Positions 56,827-64,000 of a DNA stretch of 64,000 bases are shown here, in pieces. The stretch covers positions 1-64,000 of the forward strand of contig JAIPDI010000019.1 of assembly GCA_021737785.1 (NCBI GenBank), in the 5' to 3' direction. The notes under the pieces were generated by a model that was not told where the DNA came from, searched no databases, and worked only from the letters and a program-made list of their open reading frames with translations. The position numbers and the translations under genes are program-made. The number at the start of each line of letters is the position of its first letter. Within the stretch, counting starts at the first letter, position 1. Origin of the DNA: Deltaproteobacteria bacterium (GTDB lineage: Bacteria; Desulfobacterota; DSM-4660; Desulfatiglandales; Desulfatiglandaceae).

Positions 56827-58017
56827 ATGTCAGGCGTTACTCTGAAAAACATCGGAACCATTGTGAGCGGCGATATCTCAAGGCCCTTTCTCGAAGGCAA
56901 TGCCATCGCCATCGAGGACGGCAAAATCAAGGATATCGGCATGGTTGATGATCTTGGCACTAAGAAGGGCGACATGGTCATCGATTGTGCAGGGGCCACT
57001 GTAACCCCGGGTCTCATCGACTCCCATTGCCATGTGATCCTTGGGGACTTCACCTCTCGCCAGAATCAGATGGGCTTTATCGAAAGCGAGCTGCATGGCG
57101 GGGTCACCACGCTGATTTCCGCCGGAGAGGTCCACCTGCAGGGGAGACCCAAGGATCCGGCGGGAACCAAGGTCCTGGCGATCCTGGCGGCCAAGGCCTG
57201 GGCAAATTTCAGACCCGGAGGGGCCAAGGTCCTTGGCGGGGCCGTGATCCTGGAGAAAGGTCTTGTCAAACAGGATTTCGAGGAAATGGCCCGGGAAGGG
57301 GTGCGTGTGGTGGGTGAAATCGGACTCGGAAGCGTCAAACAGCCCGAGGATGCCGCACCCATGGTCGAGTGGGCCAGAGAGGCGGGGATGACCGTGATGA
57401 TGCATACCGGGGGAACGTCCATTCCGGGGAGCAGTACGGTCACCGCGGAACAGGTGATCAAAACCAATCCCCATATCGCCTCCCATGTCAACGGCGGTCC
57501 CACGGCCGTTGCCATCGAGGAGGTGGAGAGACTGGTCAATGAAACAAAACTCGCGATTGAGATCGTTCACTGCGGCAATCCCAAGGTGGCCGTCGAAGCC
57601 GCAAATATTTGCATAAAGGCCGGGGCCCTGGACCGCATGATCATCGGAAACGACGCCCCATCAGGGACGGGGGTGATCCCCCTGGGTATTCTGCGGGTGA
57701 TCAACCACCTGGCGAGTCTGACCCCGATCAAGGCCGAAGAGGCCATTTGCATGGCGACCGGGAACACGGCACGTATCTACAAGCTGAACCGAGGCATCCT
57801 TGAGCAAGGGAAGGAGGCGGACCTCCTCATCATGGACGCCCCGATGGGGTCGGTGGGAGAAAACGCCCTGGCCGCTATTGAAGCGGGCGATGTCCCGGGG
57901 GTCGCCATGATCCTGGTGGATGGGAAAATCGTTGTTTCTACCAGCAGGAATACGCCGCCCCCCAAGCGGAAACCCACCGTGACCAGGAACTTCGGCGGGC
58001 CCGCGATTGAAGAATGA
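56827..58017 (+). CDS. ena: Enamidase (6-oxo-1,4,5,6-tetrahydronicotinate amidohydrolase)
   Basis: A 396-residue cyclic amidohydrolase that is very like the Eubacterium barkeri enamidase as I recall it. Shared stretches include IVSGDI, TVTPGLIDSHCHV, SELHGGVTTLISAG, GAVILEKGL, EDAAPMVEWA, MHTGGTSIPGSSTVTAEQ, GNDAPSGTGVIPLGILR, ICMATGN and a SRNTPPPKR tail. His67 and His69 are metal ligands. It hydrolyses tetrahydro-6-oxonicotinate to 2-formylglutarate and ammonia. Two bases separate it from the large hydroxylase subunit, with AAGGAGG upstream. This gene is the strongest evidence for a nicotinate pathway. Confidence 0.88.
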   Translation: MSGVTLKNIGTIVSGDISRPFLEGNAIAIEDGKIKDIGMVDDLGTKKGDMVIDCAGATVTPGLIDSHCHVILGDFTSRQNQMGFIESELHGGVTTLISAGEVHLQGRPKDPAGTKVLAILAAKAWANFRPGGAKVLGGAVILEKGLVKQDFEEMAREGVRVVGEIGLGSVKQPEDAAPMVEWAREAGMTVMMHTGGTSIPGSSTVTAEQVIKTNPHIASHVNGGPTAVAIEEVERLVNETKLAIEIVHCGNPKVAVEAANICIKAGALDRMIIGNDAPSGTGVIPLGILRVINHLASLTPIKAEEAICMATGNTARIYKLNRGILEQGKEADLLIMDAPMGSVGENALAAIEAGDVPGVAMILVDGKIVVSTSRNTPPPKRKPTVTRNFGGPAIEE

Positions 58018-58157
58018 TCCAAGGTGGCACAACCACAACCAAGAAATAACTCACACAAAGACACAGCACCACAAAGAGACAGAAAAGGGTTTCCATGACT
58101 CGTACCCTGTAACTCCGAACTTTAACAAACAGTAACGAGCAACCAGAGACGTTTCAG
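58018..58157. repeat. R1-related fragment before hnr
   Basis: CTCACACAAAGACACAG and CACCACAAAGAGACAGAAAAGGG (58050-58085) resemble one R1 arm. A CAGTAACGAGCAACCAGAG stretch directly before hnr is like the purF leader. Confidence 0.5.
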
Positions 58158-59675
58158 ATGAAAGTGGACCTGGAAAAATGTATCGGCTGCGGGTATTGCG
58201 TACGGGATTGTCCTGTGGGCGCGGTTCACCTGTCCAAAAAAAAGGCCGTCATCGACGAGACCTGCACCCAGTGCGGGGCCTGTCTCAAGGTATGCGAGCA
58301 GGGGGCACTGTCCAGGGAGTCCAGGATCCCCGAACATGCGGTCATTTGCGATGCCTGCCCCATCAACTGCCAGATCAGACCCGGGATGATCGGCGCATGC
58401 CATCGGTACAGAAATGTCGAGGGAGAACTCCTTCGGGTCACCCCCCTTCATACCTGGCAGGATGTGGAAGACGTCGTGGGTCCGGACCCGGCCGAGCCCA
58501 TCAGGAGGCCCTTGATCACCGCCATTGGATCGGGGACGACCTATCCGGACTGCAAGCCCGCACCATATATTGTCAGGGGCAAACAGAAAGGCGTTGACGT
58601 GGTAACGGTGGTGACCGAGGCCCCTCTGAGTTACAGCGGCATTCTGGTCAAGGTCGATACGGATATTCCGGTGGGCGAAGAAGGGGCGGATGTCCTCCTT
58701 GGGAAAAGAAAGGTGGGGATGGTGACCACCGAGCAGTACGGCTCCAAGATGCTCTCCATCGGCGGGGTCAACCTCCTCACTGAAAAGGACGGGCTGGCGG
58801 TGGCCAGGACCATCACGGATATTGCCAATAAAAAACCGGTGAAAATGAGGGTGAAGGGGGGGGCAAGGCTGGAACTGCAGGTCGGTCAGACCCCGGTCAT
58901 CAACGGCATGCGTCCCGACAATATGAGGGTCGGCTGCGGGAGCGCCACCCTGGGTCTTTTCGCCCCGCTTCTCGTGGCAGCCGCCGATGAGGTCATTATC
59001 CTCGACCCTCATATCACCAGCCTGATGAGCGAACACGCGGCCGGCAGGTTTGTTGGGGCCAGACCTTCCGGGATCAGACTCCGTTTCAGAATGAGCACAC
59101 CCGGACGATATTTCGGGGACCATGGGAGCGGTTGGGGCGGCACATCCATCATGAACCCCCTGGAGGTAATCTCGGGTCTGGATCAGGACGTGGCCAGGAC
59201 AGGGATGCGTGTCTTGATCACGGAGACCACGGGCCGTAATGGAAGGCTCTTTGAACTGGATGAGGGGGGGACGTTCCAGGAGGTGCCCCTCACCGGGGCC
59301 AGTAGGGAGGCACTCGATGCCATTTCGTCCACATGTGAACCCTCCAGGGTTTCCGCCGTATATATGGGAGGTACGGGAGGAAGCGCAAGGGCCGGGGTTA
59401 CCCGCTATCCGGTCAAGTTGACCCGTGCCGTTCATTCCGCCAAGGCCAGTCTCACGGTGGGCGGGGCCCCCACCTATGTCCTGCCCGGCGGCGGGATCAA
59501 CTTCATGGTGGACGTGGAGAGGGTTAAGGGAGGCTTTTTCTATTGGACGCCTACCCCTGCAACGATCTGCCCTGTGGAATACACGATGGATTTAAGAGAT
59601 TACCAGGAGATGGGCGGCCATCTCGAAGCGATGAAGCCCTTTGCCGTCAAGGGTCCTCGGATGGTTGTAGATTGA
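58158..59675 (+). CDS. hnr: 6-Hydroxynicotinate reductase (Hnr-like)
   Basis: A 505-residue iron-sulfur flavoprotein of the Hnr family. Two ferredoxin clusters are formed by Cys8/11/14/18 and Cys36/39/42/46, and a third site by Cys64/67/71/81 (CDACPINC). This agrees with the two [4Fe-4S] and one [2Fe-2S] clusters reported for the E. barkeri enzyme, which also has a covalent flavin. A TGAS tetrapeptide (379-382) resembles the S/T-G-A-S/T target of ApbE flavin transferases. It reduces 6-hydroxynicotinate to tetrahydro-6-oxonicotinate with ferredoxin, the substrate of enamidase. The next gene, an ApbE-like protein, overlaps by four bases. No good Shine-Dalgarno sequence precedes it. Confidence 0.85.
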   Translation: MKVDLEKCIGCGYCVRDCPVGAVHLSKKKAVIDETCTQCGACLKVCEQGALSRESRIPEHAVICDACPINCQIRPGMIGACHRYRNVEGELLRVTPLHTWQDVEDVVGPDPAEPIRRPLITAIGSGTTYPDCKPAPYIVRGKQKGVDVVTVVTEAPLSYSGILVKVDTDIPVGEEGADVLLGKRKVGMVTTEQYGSKMLSIGGVNLLTEKDGLAVARTITDIANKKPVKMRVKGGARLELQVGQTPVINGMRPDNMRVGCGSATLGLFAPLLVAAADEVIILDPHITSLMSEHAAGRFVGARPSGIRLRFRMSTPGRYFGDHGSGWGGTSIMNPLEVISGLDQDVARTGMRVLITETTGRNGRLFELDEGGTFQEVPLTGASREALDAISSTCEPSRVSAVYMGGTGGSARAGVTRYPVKLTRAVHSAKASLTVGGAPTYVLPGGGINFMVDVERVKGGFFYWTPTPATICPVEYTMDLRDYQEMGGHLEAMKPFAVKGPRMVVD

Positions 59676-60574
59676 CCGAATATACCGAGGCCCGGCAAAT
59701 CCTCCGAGTCCTGCAGGGCGGTGATGTCATGGCCGAATGGGGTCCCATGAGGCTGGTCATCTCATCTTTTGTAGGAAAGGTTCCCCAACCAGAGATGAGC
59801 GTGGATGCGGCCCGATACGCCTTCTCAGCCCTGGACAAGATCGGCCGGCGGCGGGAAATCCTGAGTCGCGCCTGTGCAGAGCTCCCGCATCGGCTCGAGG
59901 AACCCCTGGCCGTGGAAATGGTCTGCAGCGTCCTGGCAGTGGGGGATGCGGACCTGACCCCCATGGCCGCTGTGGCAGGGACCATTGCCGATGCAGTGGC
60001 CGATTACCTGGCCGATCGGGGGATGACAAAGGCGATCGTCAATAACGGAGGGGATATCGCCGTTCGGCTTCGGGGGGAGGGATCGGTAACCGTGGGGATC
60101 CGTCAGGATGTAAGGCGCCATGAATTTTCCCATGTGCTCCGGCTCGAATCCGAGCGCACCTCCTGGGGGGTGGCCACCAGCGGCCTGGGCGGTCGGAGCC
60201 TGACCAGAGGCATCGCCTCGGCCGCCACCGTGATCGCCCATAAGGCTTCCGTCGCCGATGCAGCGGCCACGGCTGTGGGCAATGCGAGTTTTGTGGAGGA
60301 TGTGCAGGTGATCCAGGAGGATGCAGAGAAGATCGATCCCGCTACCGATATACCCGGCATCGCCGTCACCTGTAAGATCGGGCCTTTGAATGAAGAGACG
60401 AAATCCCTTTCATTGCAACGGGCGCTGGAAAGGTCGGCGGAATTGGTGGAAAGAAAGATCATCCTGGGTTCATGTGTCGTGGTTGACGGCAAGATCGGGA
60501 TGACTGATTATTTCAGAAAATGCCTGATCCATGGATCCCCGGATAAGAGGACATCGTTTGCTGCAAAATCTTAA
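59672..60574 (+). CDS. UPF0280 family, ApbE-like, predicted flavin transferase for Hnr
   Basis: A 300-residue protein if started at TTG 59672, which overlaps the hnr stop (TTGA). ApbE-fold marks are VNNGGDIA (about 123-130), GVATSGLGG (166-174) and ASVADAAATAVGNA (about 192-205), which resembles the AxxADAxATA segment of ApbE. ApbE proteins attach FMN to Thr/Ser of partners. Because Hnr is known to hold a covalent flavin, this gene's position suggests that it matures Hnr. That is inference; UPF0280 has no assigned activity that I know. A later ATG (59729) is possible. Confidence 0.7.
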   Translation: MTEYTEARQILRVLQGGDVMAEWGPMRLVISSFVGKVPQPEMSVDAARYAFSALDKIGRRREILSRACAELPHRLEEPLAVEMVCSVLAVGDADLTPMAAVAGTIADAVADYLADRGMTKAIVNNGGDIAVRLRGEGSVTVGIRQDVRRHEFSHVLRLESERTSWGVATSGLGGRSLTRGIASAATVIAHKASVADAAATAVGNASFVEDVQVIQEDAEKIDPATDIPGIAVTCKIGPLNEETKSLSLQRALERSAELVERKIILGSCVVVDGKIGMTDYFRKCLIHGSPDKRTSFAAKS

Positions 60575-60598
60575 ATCACACAACAGGAGGGAATTGGA

Positions 60599-61177
60599 AT
60601 GGAAGTCAGAAAATACGTGACCATTGTCGAAGAAATCCTATCCGAAGGGGGTCGCCCCATGACGCCTCCCGGCAAGAGGGCGGCTGCCGTTGCGGTTATC
60701 AAGAACCCCTTTGCCGGCACATATGAAGAAGACCTGACCCCTTTGATGGATATCGGGGAGGCCCTCGGAGGGATTCTCGGCAAGATGGCCGTGGAGGCCC
60801 TGGGGATCAAACCGGAAGCGGCTGAAGGGTACGGCAAGGGTGCCATTGTGGGCGAGAACGGCGAGAGGGAACACGCAGGGGCCATCCTTCATCCCAAACT
60901 GGGGAAACCCTTTCGTGACGCAGTGGGCGGGGGCAAGGCCCTCATTCCGTCAGCCAAAAAGATCGGCGGCATGGGCACGGAAATCGATGTGCCCACCCAC
61001 TACAAGGACGCGGCCTTTGTTCGGAGCCACTTCGATGCCATGGCAATCCGAATCGACGATGCCCCTAAAGCGGATGAGATCGTCGTCGCCCTTGTGGTGA
61101 CCGATTGCGGCAGGCCCCATCCCAGAATCGGGGGCTTGAAGATGGAAGAGGCAAAGAAGGAAGACGGACTCAAGTAG
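60599..61177 (+). CDS. AA_synth-family protein (PF06684) of unknown role
   Basis: A 192-residue cytoplasmic protein of the amino acid synthesis family (DUF1185-like). Typical stretches are KNPFAGTYEEDLTPLMDIGE, YGKGAIVGENGEREHAGAI and HPKLGKPFRDA. The real reaction of this family is not known to me. It closes the nicotinate gene set, with AGGAGGG eight bases before the ATG, 24 bases after the UPF0280 gene. It may handle a formylglutarate-level intermediate or assist a neighbour. Confidence 0.7.
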   Translation: MEVRKYVTIVEEILSEGGRPMTPPGKRAAAVAVIKNPFAGTYEEDLTPLMDIGEALGGILGKMAVEALGIKPEAAEGYGKGAIVGENGEREHAGAILHPKLGKPFRDAVGGGKALIPSAKKIGGMGTEIDVPTHYKDAAFVRSHFDAMAIRIDDAPKADEIVVALVVTDCGRPHPRIGGLKMEEAKKEDGLK

Positions 61178-61202
61178 TCAGTGGCTGAACCCGTTGAGAC
61201 GT

Positions 61203-61245
61203 GAATTCCGGTGCGGGAAGCCAGAGGCCGCCCACACCGGAATTC
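61203..61245. terminator. Bidirectional hairpin between convergent genes
   Basis: GAATTCCGGTG and CACCGGAATTC are perfect 11-base arms around a 21-base loop, placed between the convergent AA_synth and prmA-like genes. There is no clear U tract. Confidence 0.5.
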
Positions 61246-61269
61246 CGTGACCCACCCTCCATCATACGA

Positions 61270-62109
61270 TTATCGACCCGCCAAGACCGTGTACCAGGTC
61301 ATATCATGGTCCCACTCACGAACCGGATCAAACCCAAATTCCTTCAATCTGACAATAATGTCCCGGTACTGGCTCCGCATCAGGCCTGAGATAATCAGCC
61401 TCGCACTTCTATGGAATGCCTTCTGCTCCAGAAGCTGTTTGATCACCTCATAATGGATGTTGGCGACGATCAGGTCCGCGGGGTCGTCTGCCACATCCTC
61501 CGCCCTCGCTTCCATCACACGGATAACCCCCAAAAGGTCATTCAACTCCACGTTCCGGGCTGCGGTCTTGACGCAGAGAGGGTTCAAATCGACAGCCAAT
61601 ACCTTTCGAGCCCCCAGCCGGGCGGCTGCCAGGGCCAGGATGCCCGTGCCGGTCCCCAGATCGAGCACCCGCCCTAAAGGGGTCTTTCCGGCCACGAGGG
61701 AGAGGGCCTTTAAACAGGCCTGTGTGGTGGGGTGATGACAGTTGCCGAAAACCACCCCCGGGTCCAGGAGGATCGTCATGAGACCTTGCTGCGGATCCGT
61801 TTCCAGCCATGGCGGCACAATCAGAAACGGGTCGATCGTGAGGGGATCGAGACCCCCGCCCTGCCACGCTTCATAGGAGAAATGAAACACATCATCCAAT
61901 TCCAGAACCGGCCGGGCGGCCAACAGCCGGGTGATCCGGCTGCGAGAAGGTTTGGAAAAAAAGAGAAAAGAACTCCCCTCTTCCACCCAGTTTCCAAGAA
62001 AACCGCTGCCGAGGAGGGCCTCATCGTCGGCCCTCAACACCCCTTTGATTAGATAGATATACAGGTCCTTGCAGGGCGGGAGATTTGGCTTGGGGAGCGC
62101 TTGCGTCAT
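61270..62109 (-). CDS. prmA: Ribosomal protein L11 methyltransferase (PrmA)-like
   Basis: A 279-residue SAM-dependent methyltransferase. Motif I is VLDLGTGTGILALAAARLGA, motif II follows as VLAVDLNPLCVKTA, and motif IV is DLIVANIHYEVI (NxxxE form, typical of PrmA). The GNCHHPTTQACL segment matches the family GTGxHPTTxxCL. It methylates ribosomal protein L11. The gene is slightly short and its N-terminal domain diverges, so another PrmA-like target is possible. Confidence 0.82.
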   Translation of the reverse strand: MTQALPKPNLPPCKDLYIYLIKGVLRADDEALLGSGFLGNWVEEGSSFLFFSKPSRSRITRLLAARPVLELDDVFHFSYEAWQGGGLDPLTIDPFLIVPPWLETDPQQGLMTILLDPGVVFGNCHHPTTQACLKALSLVAGKTPLGRVLDLGTGTGILALAAARLGARKVLAVDLNPLCVKTAARNVELNDLLGVIRVMEARAEDVADDPADLIVANIHYEVIKQLLEQKAFHRSARLIISGLMRSQYRDIIVRLKEFGFDPVREWDHDMTWYTVLAGR

Positions 62110-62145
62110 GGCCTGCCTTCATTATAGAAGATGGTGCCCGTCACG

Positions 62146-62826
62146 TCATTCCGGGTCTTTTCCCGATGACTGAGAGATGCGAATGGCCACAAGGGTCGCG
62201 ATGTTGACGGCCAGATACATCTGCCCCATGACGGCCTCCAGGATGGAGAGGGATCTGGCCTGGTTGGTCATGGGGACAATGTCGCCATATCCGGTTGTGG
62301 ATAAGGTGACAAAGCTATAATATATCAAGTTTTCCAGATTTAGATTGGCGGCGGCCTCTGAGACGAAAGAACCGGGTCGAAGCGTTTCAACCAGGGAAAA
62401 AACAAAGGCCCACATGAGCCCGATGAGGAGATAGCCGCAGATAGCTCCGCGGATGAGGTCTGCCGTGACCCGTTTCTCTTTGAACAGGTGGGTCACGATG
62501 GTGACGGTGGCAAAGGCAAAAAAGATGATCCCAAACACCACGTCGATCAAATGAAGGACCTGGACTTCAAAGAAAAAGTGTACCCAGTGCGCCAAGAAGG
62601 CCGGGACAGCCGTTAAAACGCCAAAAACAAGTGGCCCCCTTCGCTCCCCCACTGCATAAATCGCGGACAAGAGAACGATGGACAGAAAGATGTCAAGGAA
62701 AAAGCTGATCCTGACGAATTCTTCTGTTAATGGATAGAGGATAAACAGAAGCATGAATGCGATCAGCGTGAACAGGAAGCGGCGGGTCTTGAACCACTCG
62801 TTGAGGGAATGGAATCTGTCTGCCAT
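62146..62826 (-). CDS. Potassium-channel-like membrane protein (Ion_trans_2)
   Basis: A 226-residue protein with about six hydrophobic segments. The pore helix and selectivity filter are in VTLSTTGYGDIVP, the TTGYGD signature of potassium channels, followed by a last helix (MGQMYLAVNIATLVA). No cytosolic RCK/TrkA domain is fused. The start is uncertain: an in-frame start 90 bases upstream would add 30 residues, and neither has a good Shine-Dalgarno sequence. Function as a voltage-independent K+ channel is likely but untested. Confidence 0.8.
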   Translation of the reverse strand: MADRFHSLNEWFKTRRFLFTLIAFMLLFILYPLTEEFVRISFFLDIFLSIVLLSAIYAVGERRGPLVFGVLTAVPAFLAHWVHFFFEVQVLHLIDVVFGIIFFAFATVTIVTHLFKEKRVTADLIRGAICGYLLIGLMWAFVFSLVETLRPGSFVSEAAANLNLENLIYYSFVTLSTTGYGDIVPMTNQARSLSILEAVMGQMYLAVNIATLVAIRISQSSGKDPE

Positions 62827-62943
62827 ACCGAATTGATGATGGTCGATGAATGTTTGTCGATCGAAGAAATTCTTGAAAACAACCAAGCCCCGGAGTCCCC
62901 TTTTCGAAGACACCACCTATGGTTTCAAATCACAGGAGAGCTC

Positions 62944-64000
62944 TCAACGGTAAGGCCGTTTGGACTGATCTCTTATACCATCTCTCTCTTTTCCAGAAAA
63001 GGGATTTTTGGACGGATGTCTGCCGCCTAAGAAGGTCCTGACCTTGACCTGGTCATGACCCACCGTCACGGTGACGGCCCCTGACAGCGGAATGCGGTGG
63101 ATTTGGCATCCCATCTTGCGGAGCCTCTCAAGGACAGCCGGATGGGGAAAATGGCGGGCCTTTCTTTCGCCTGAAGAGATGATACAGAGACGAGGCTTCA
63201 CCAATCTCAGAAATTTCTCGGAGCTGGAAGTCTTGCTCCCGTGATGGGGCGACAGGAGGATATGGCTCTGGATCATCGGACCTGCACGGGCGATCAAGGC
63301 CTCCTCACCGGCCTTTTCCAGGTCTCCTGGAAAGAGAAAGGACGTATCTCCACTGGTAATCTTGAGGACAAGAGAGTTGTTGTTGAGCTGCTTGCCGTCG
63401 TCCTTGACCCGCACAACAGGGCCATCCGGATCGGGATGGAGGACCTGGACACGCACGCCGTTTATCTGAATCTCGCCCCTCAGGTCAGCAGGGAGCACCT
63501 TCCGGATTTTCCGAGCATCGACAATCGCCATGAGGTCCTTGTAGCCTTGGGTTTCCACCTGGTCTCCATTATGCCAGAATTCCTTTGGGTGAAAAGATCC
63601 GGCAATGAAACGGAGACCGTTCATATGGTCTGCCTGGGGGTGGCTCAGGACCAGGTAATCGACCCGCAGGATCTTTGAATGCCACAGATAGGGGGCTACG
63701 ACCATCTCTCCCACGTCAAAGCGTCCGCTCGCAAATCCCCCGCCGTCGATAAGCATCTTTTTCCCGCCGGGGAACGAGACAAGGGCGGCGTTCCCCTTTC
63801 CCACATCTAAAAAGGTCACCTGAAGGTCTTTGTTGAACCGGACGGCATGTACCCAGTAGGCGATATCGCCCAGGGTCAGAACGGCAACCACCACAAGGCC
63901 CGTCCTTGCCCATTTGCAACGCTTGAAGAAAAAGGCGAAAAAGAGGAAGAGGTAAAAGATGAGTATCTCAAAGAGATTCGGAGTGATTGTCCAAATGTTC
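62944..64000 (-). CDS. comEC: ComEC/Rec2-family C-terminal metallo-beta-lactamase region, partial
   Basis: The reading frame stays open to the right edge, so the gene starts outside the window. The visible 350 residues begin with a very hydrophobic helix (EILIFYLFLFFAFFF) and end with a metallo-beta-lactamase domain: FLDVGKGNAALVSFPGG, SHPQADHMNGL, SFLFPGDLEKAGEEAL and LLSPHHGSK. This is the DNA-uptake channel's cytoplasmic or periplasmic domain. The last 30 residues are basic and extend beyond the domain. Natural competence need not follow. Confidence 0.85.
   Translation of the reverse strand, partial: NIWTITPNLFEILIFYLFLFFAFFFKRCKWARTGLVVVAVLTLGDIAYWVHAVRFNKDLQVTFLDVGKGNAALVSFPGGKKMLIDGGGFASGRFDVGEMVVAPYLWHSKILRVDYLVLSHPQADHMNGLRFIAGSFHPKEFWHNGDQVETQGYKDLMAIVDARKIRKVLPADLRGEIQINGVRVQVLHPDPDGPVVRVKDDGKQLNNNSLVLKITSGDTSFLFPGDLEKAGEEALIARAGPMIQSHILLSPHHGSKTSSSEKFLRLVKPRLCIISSGERKARHFPHPAVLERLRKMGCQIHRIPLSGAVTVTVGHDQVKVRTFLGGRHPSKNPFSGKERDGIRDQSKRPYR

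Overview
The window looks like chromosome of a strictly anaerobic member of the Desulfobacterota (sulfate reducers and relatives). The inference rests on gene content: a GlcD oxidase fused to ferredoxin and CCG domains, a branched-chain-type ABC transporter with an acyl-CoA ligase inside its operon, an MvhD-MetV-MetF set, ferredoxin-type split glutamate synthase and a DUF3795/DUF3786 protein. Intergenic DNA is packed with short degenerate repeats. No rRNA, tRNA or CRISPR array was seen. The genus cannot be named from this evidence.

Layout. 0.4-10.8 kb (minus strand): GlcD/CCG fusion oxidoreductase, then livK-livH-livM-acyl-CoA ligase-livG-livF and a MerR-type regulator. 11.2-14.6 kb (plus): fadB-like and fadA-like beta-oxidation genes, divergent from the regulator. 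15.1-20.6 kb: a group II intron whose maturase is frameshifted, a frameshifted surface protein with an S74 chaperone domain, a DUF3795/DUF3786 protein, and repeat-rich DNA. 20.7-46.0 kb (plus): orphan MalK/UgpC-type ATPase, glmS, then a nitrogen locus (glnA behind a clear sigma-54 promoter, a class II aminoacyl-tRNA-synthetase-like protein without an anticodon domain, mvhD-like/metV/metF, two FMN-domain glutamate synthase proteins, a glutaminase-GXGXG fusion, glnB, glnD), then hisH-hisF, carA, carB and purF. 46.2-61.2 kb (plus): an accessory catabolic cluster. 61.3-64.0 kb (minus): prmA-like gene, potassium-channel-like protein and the 3' part of comEC, which runs off the window.

The most interesting part is 46.2-61.2 kb. 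It encodes a GntR/FCD regulator, a TRAP transporter, an exported nicotinamidase-like hydrolase, a three-subunit molybdenum hydroxylase, a protein very like Eubacterium barkeri enamidase, a protein like 6-hydroxynicotinate reductase (Hnr), an ApbE-like UPF0280 protein, an AA_synth-family protein and a methylmalonate-semialdehyde-type (ALDH6) dehydrogenase. I read this as an anaerobic nicotinamide/nicotinate degradation cluster: nicotinamide to nicotinate (periplasm), uptake, 6-hydroxynicotinate, 1,4,5,6-tetrahydro-6-oxonicotinate, 2-formylglutarate. The later E. barkeri enzymes (2-hydroxymethylglutarate dehydrogenase, methyleneglutarate mutase and so on) are not in the window. Instead there is a CoA-acylating type aldehyde dehydrogenase whose known substrate, methylmalonate semialdehyde, is a structural analogue of 2-formylglutarate. 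This suggests a shortcut to glutaryl-CoA plus CO2, which would feed beta-oxidation. It is an inference from sequence and must be tested.

A second system-level signal is the intergenic DNA. Degenerate repeats (ATCCAG/CTGGAT, AGCTTTCAG/CTGAAAGCT, GCCTTGCGCC/GGCGCAAGGC) are oriented by gene polarity: one strand appears before start codons and its complement after stop codons, so genes such as carA are bracketed by long imperfect inverted repeats. Several genes downstream of such leaders have no visible Shine-Dalgarno sequence.
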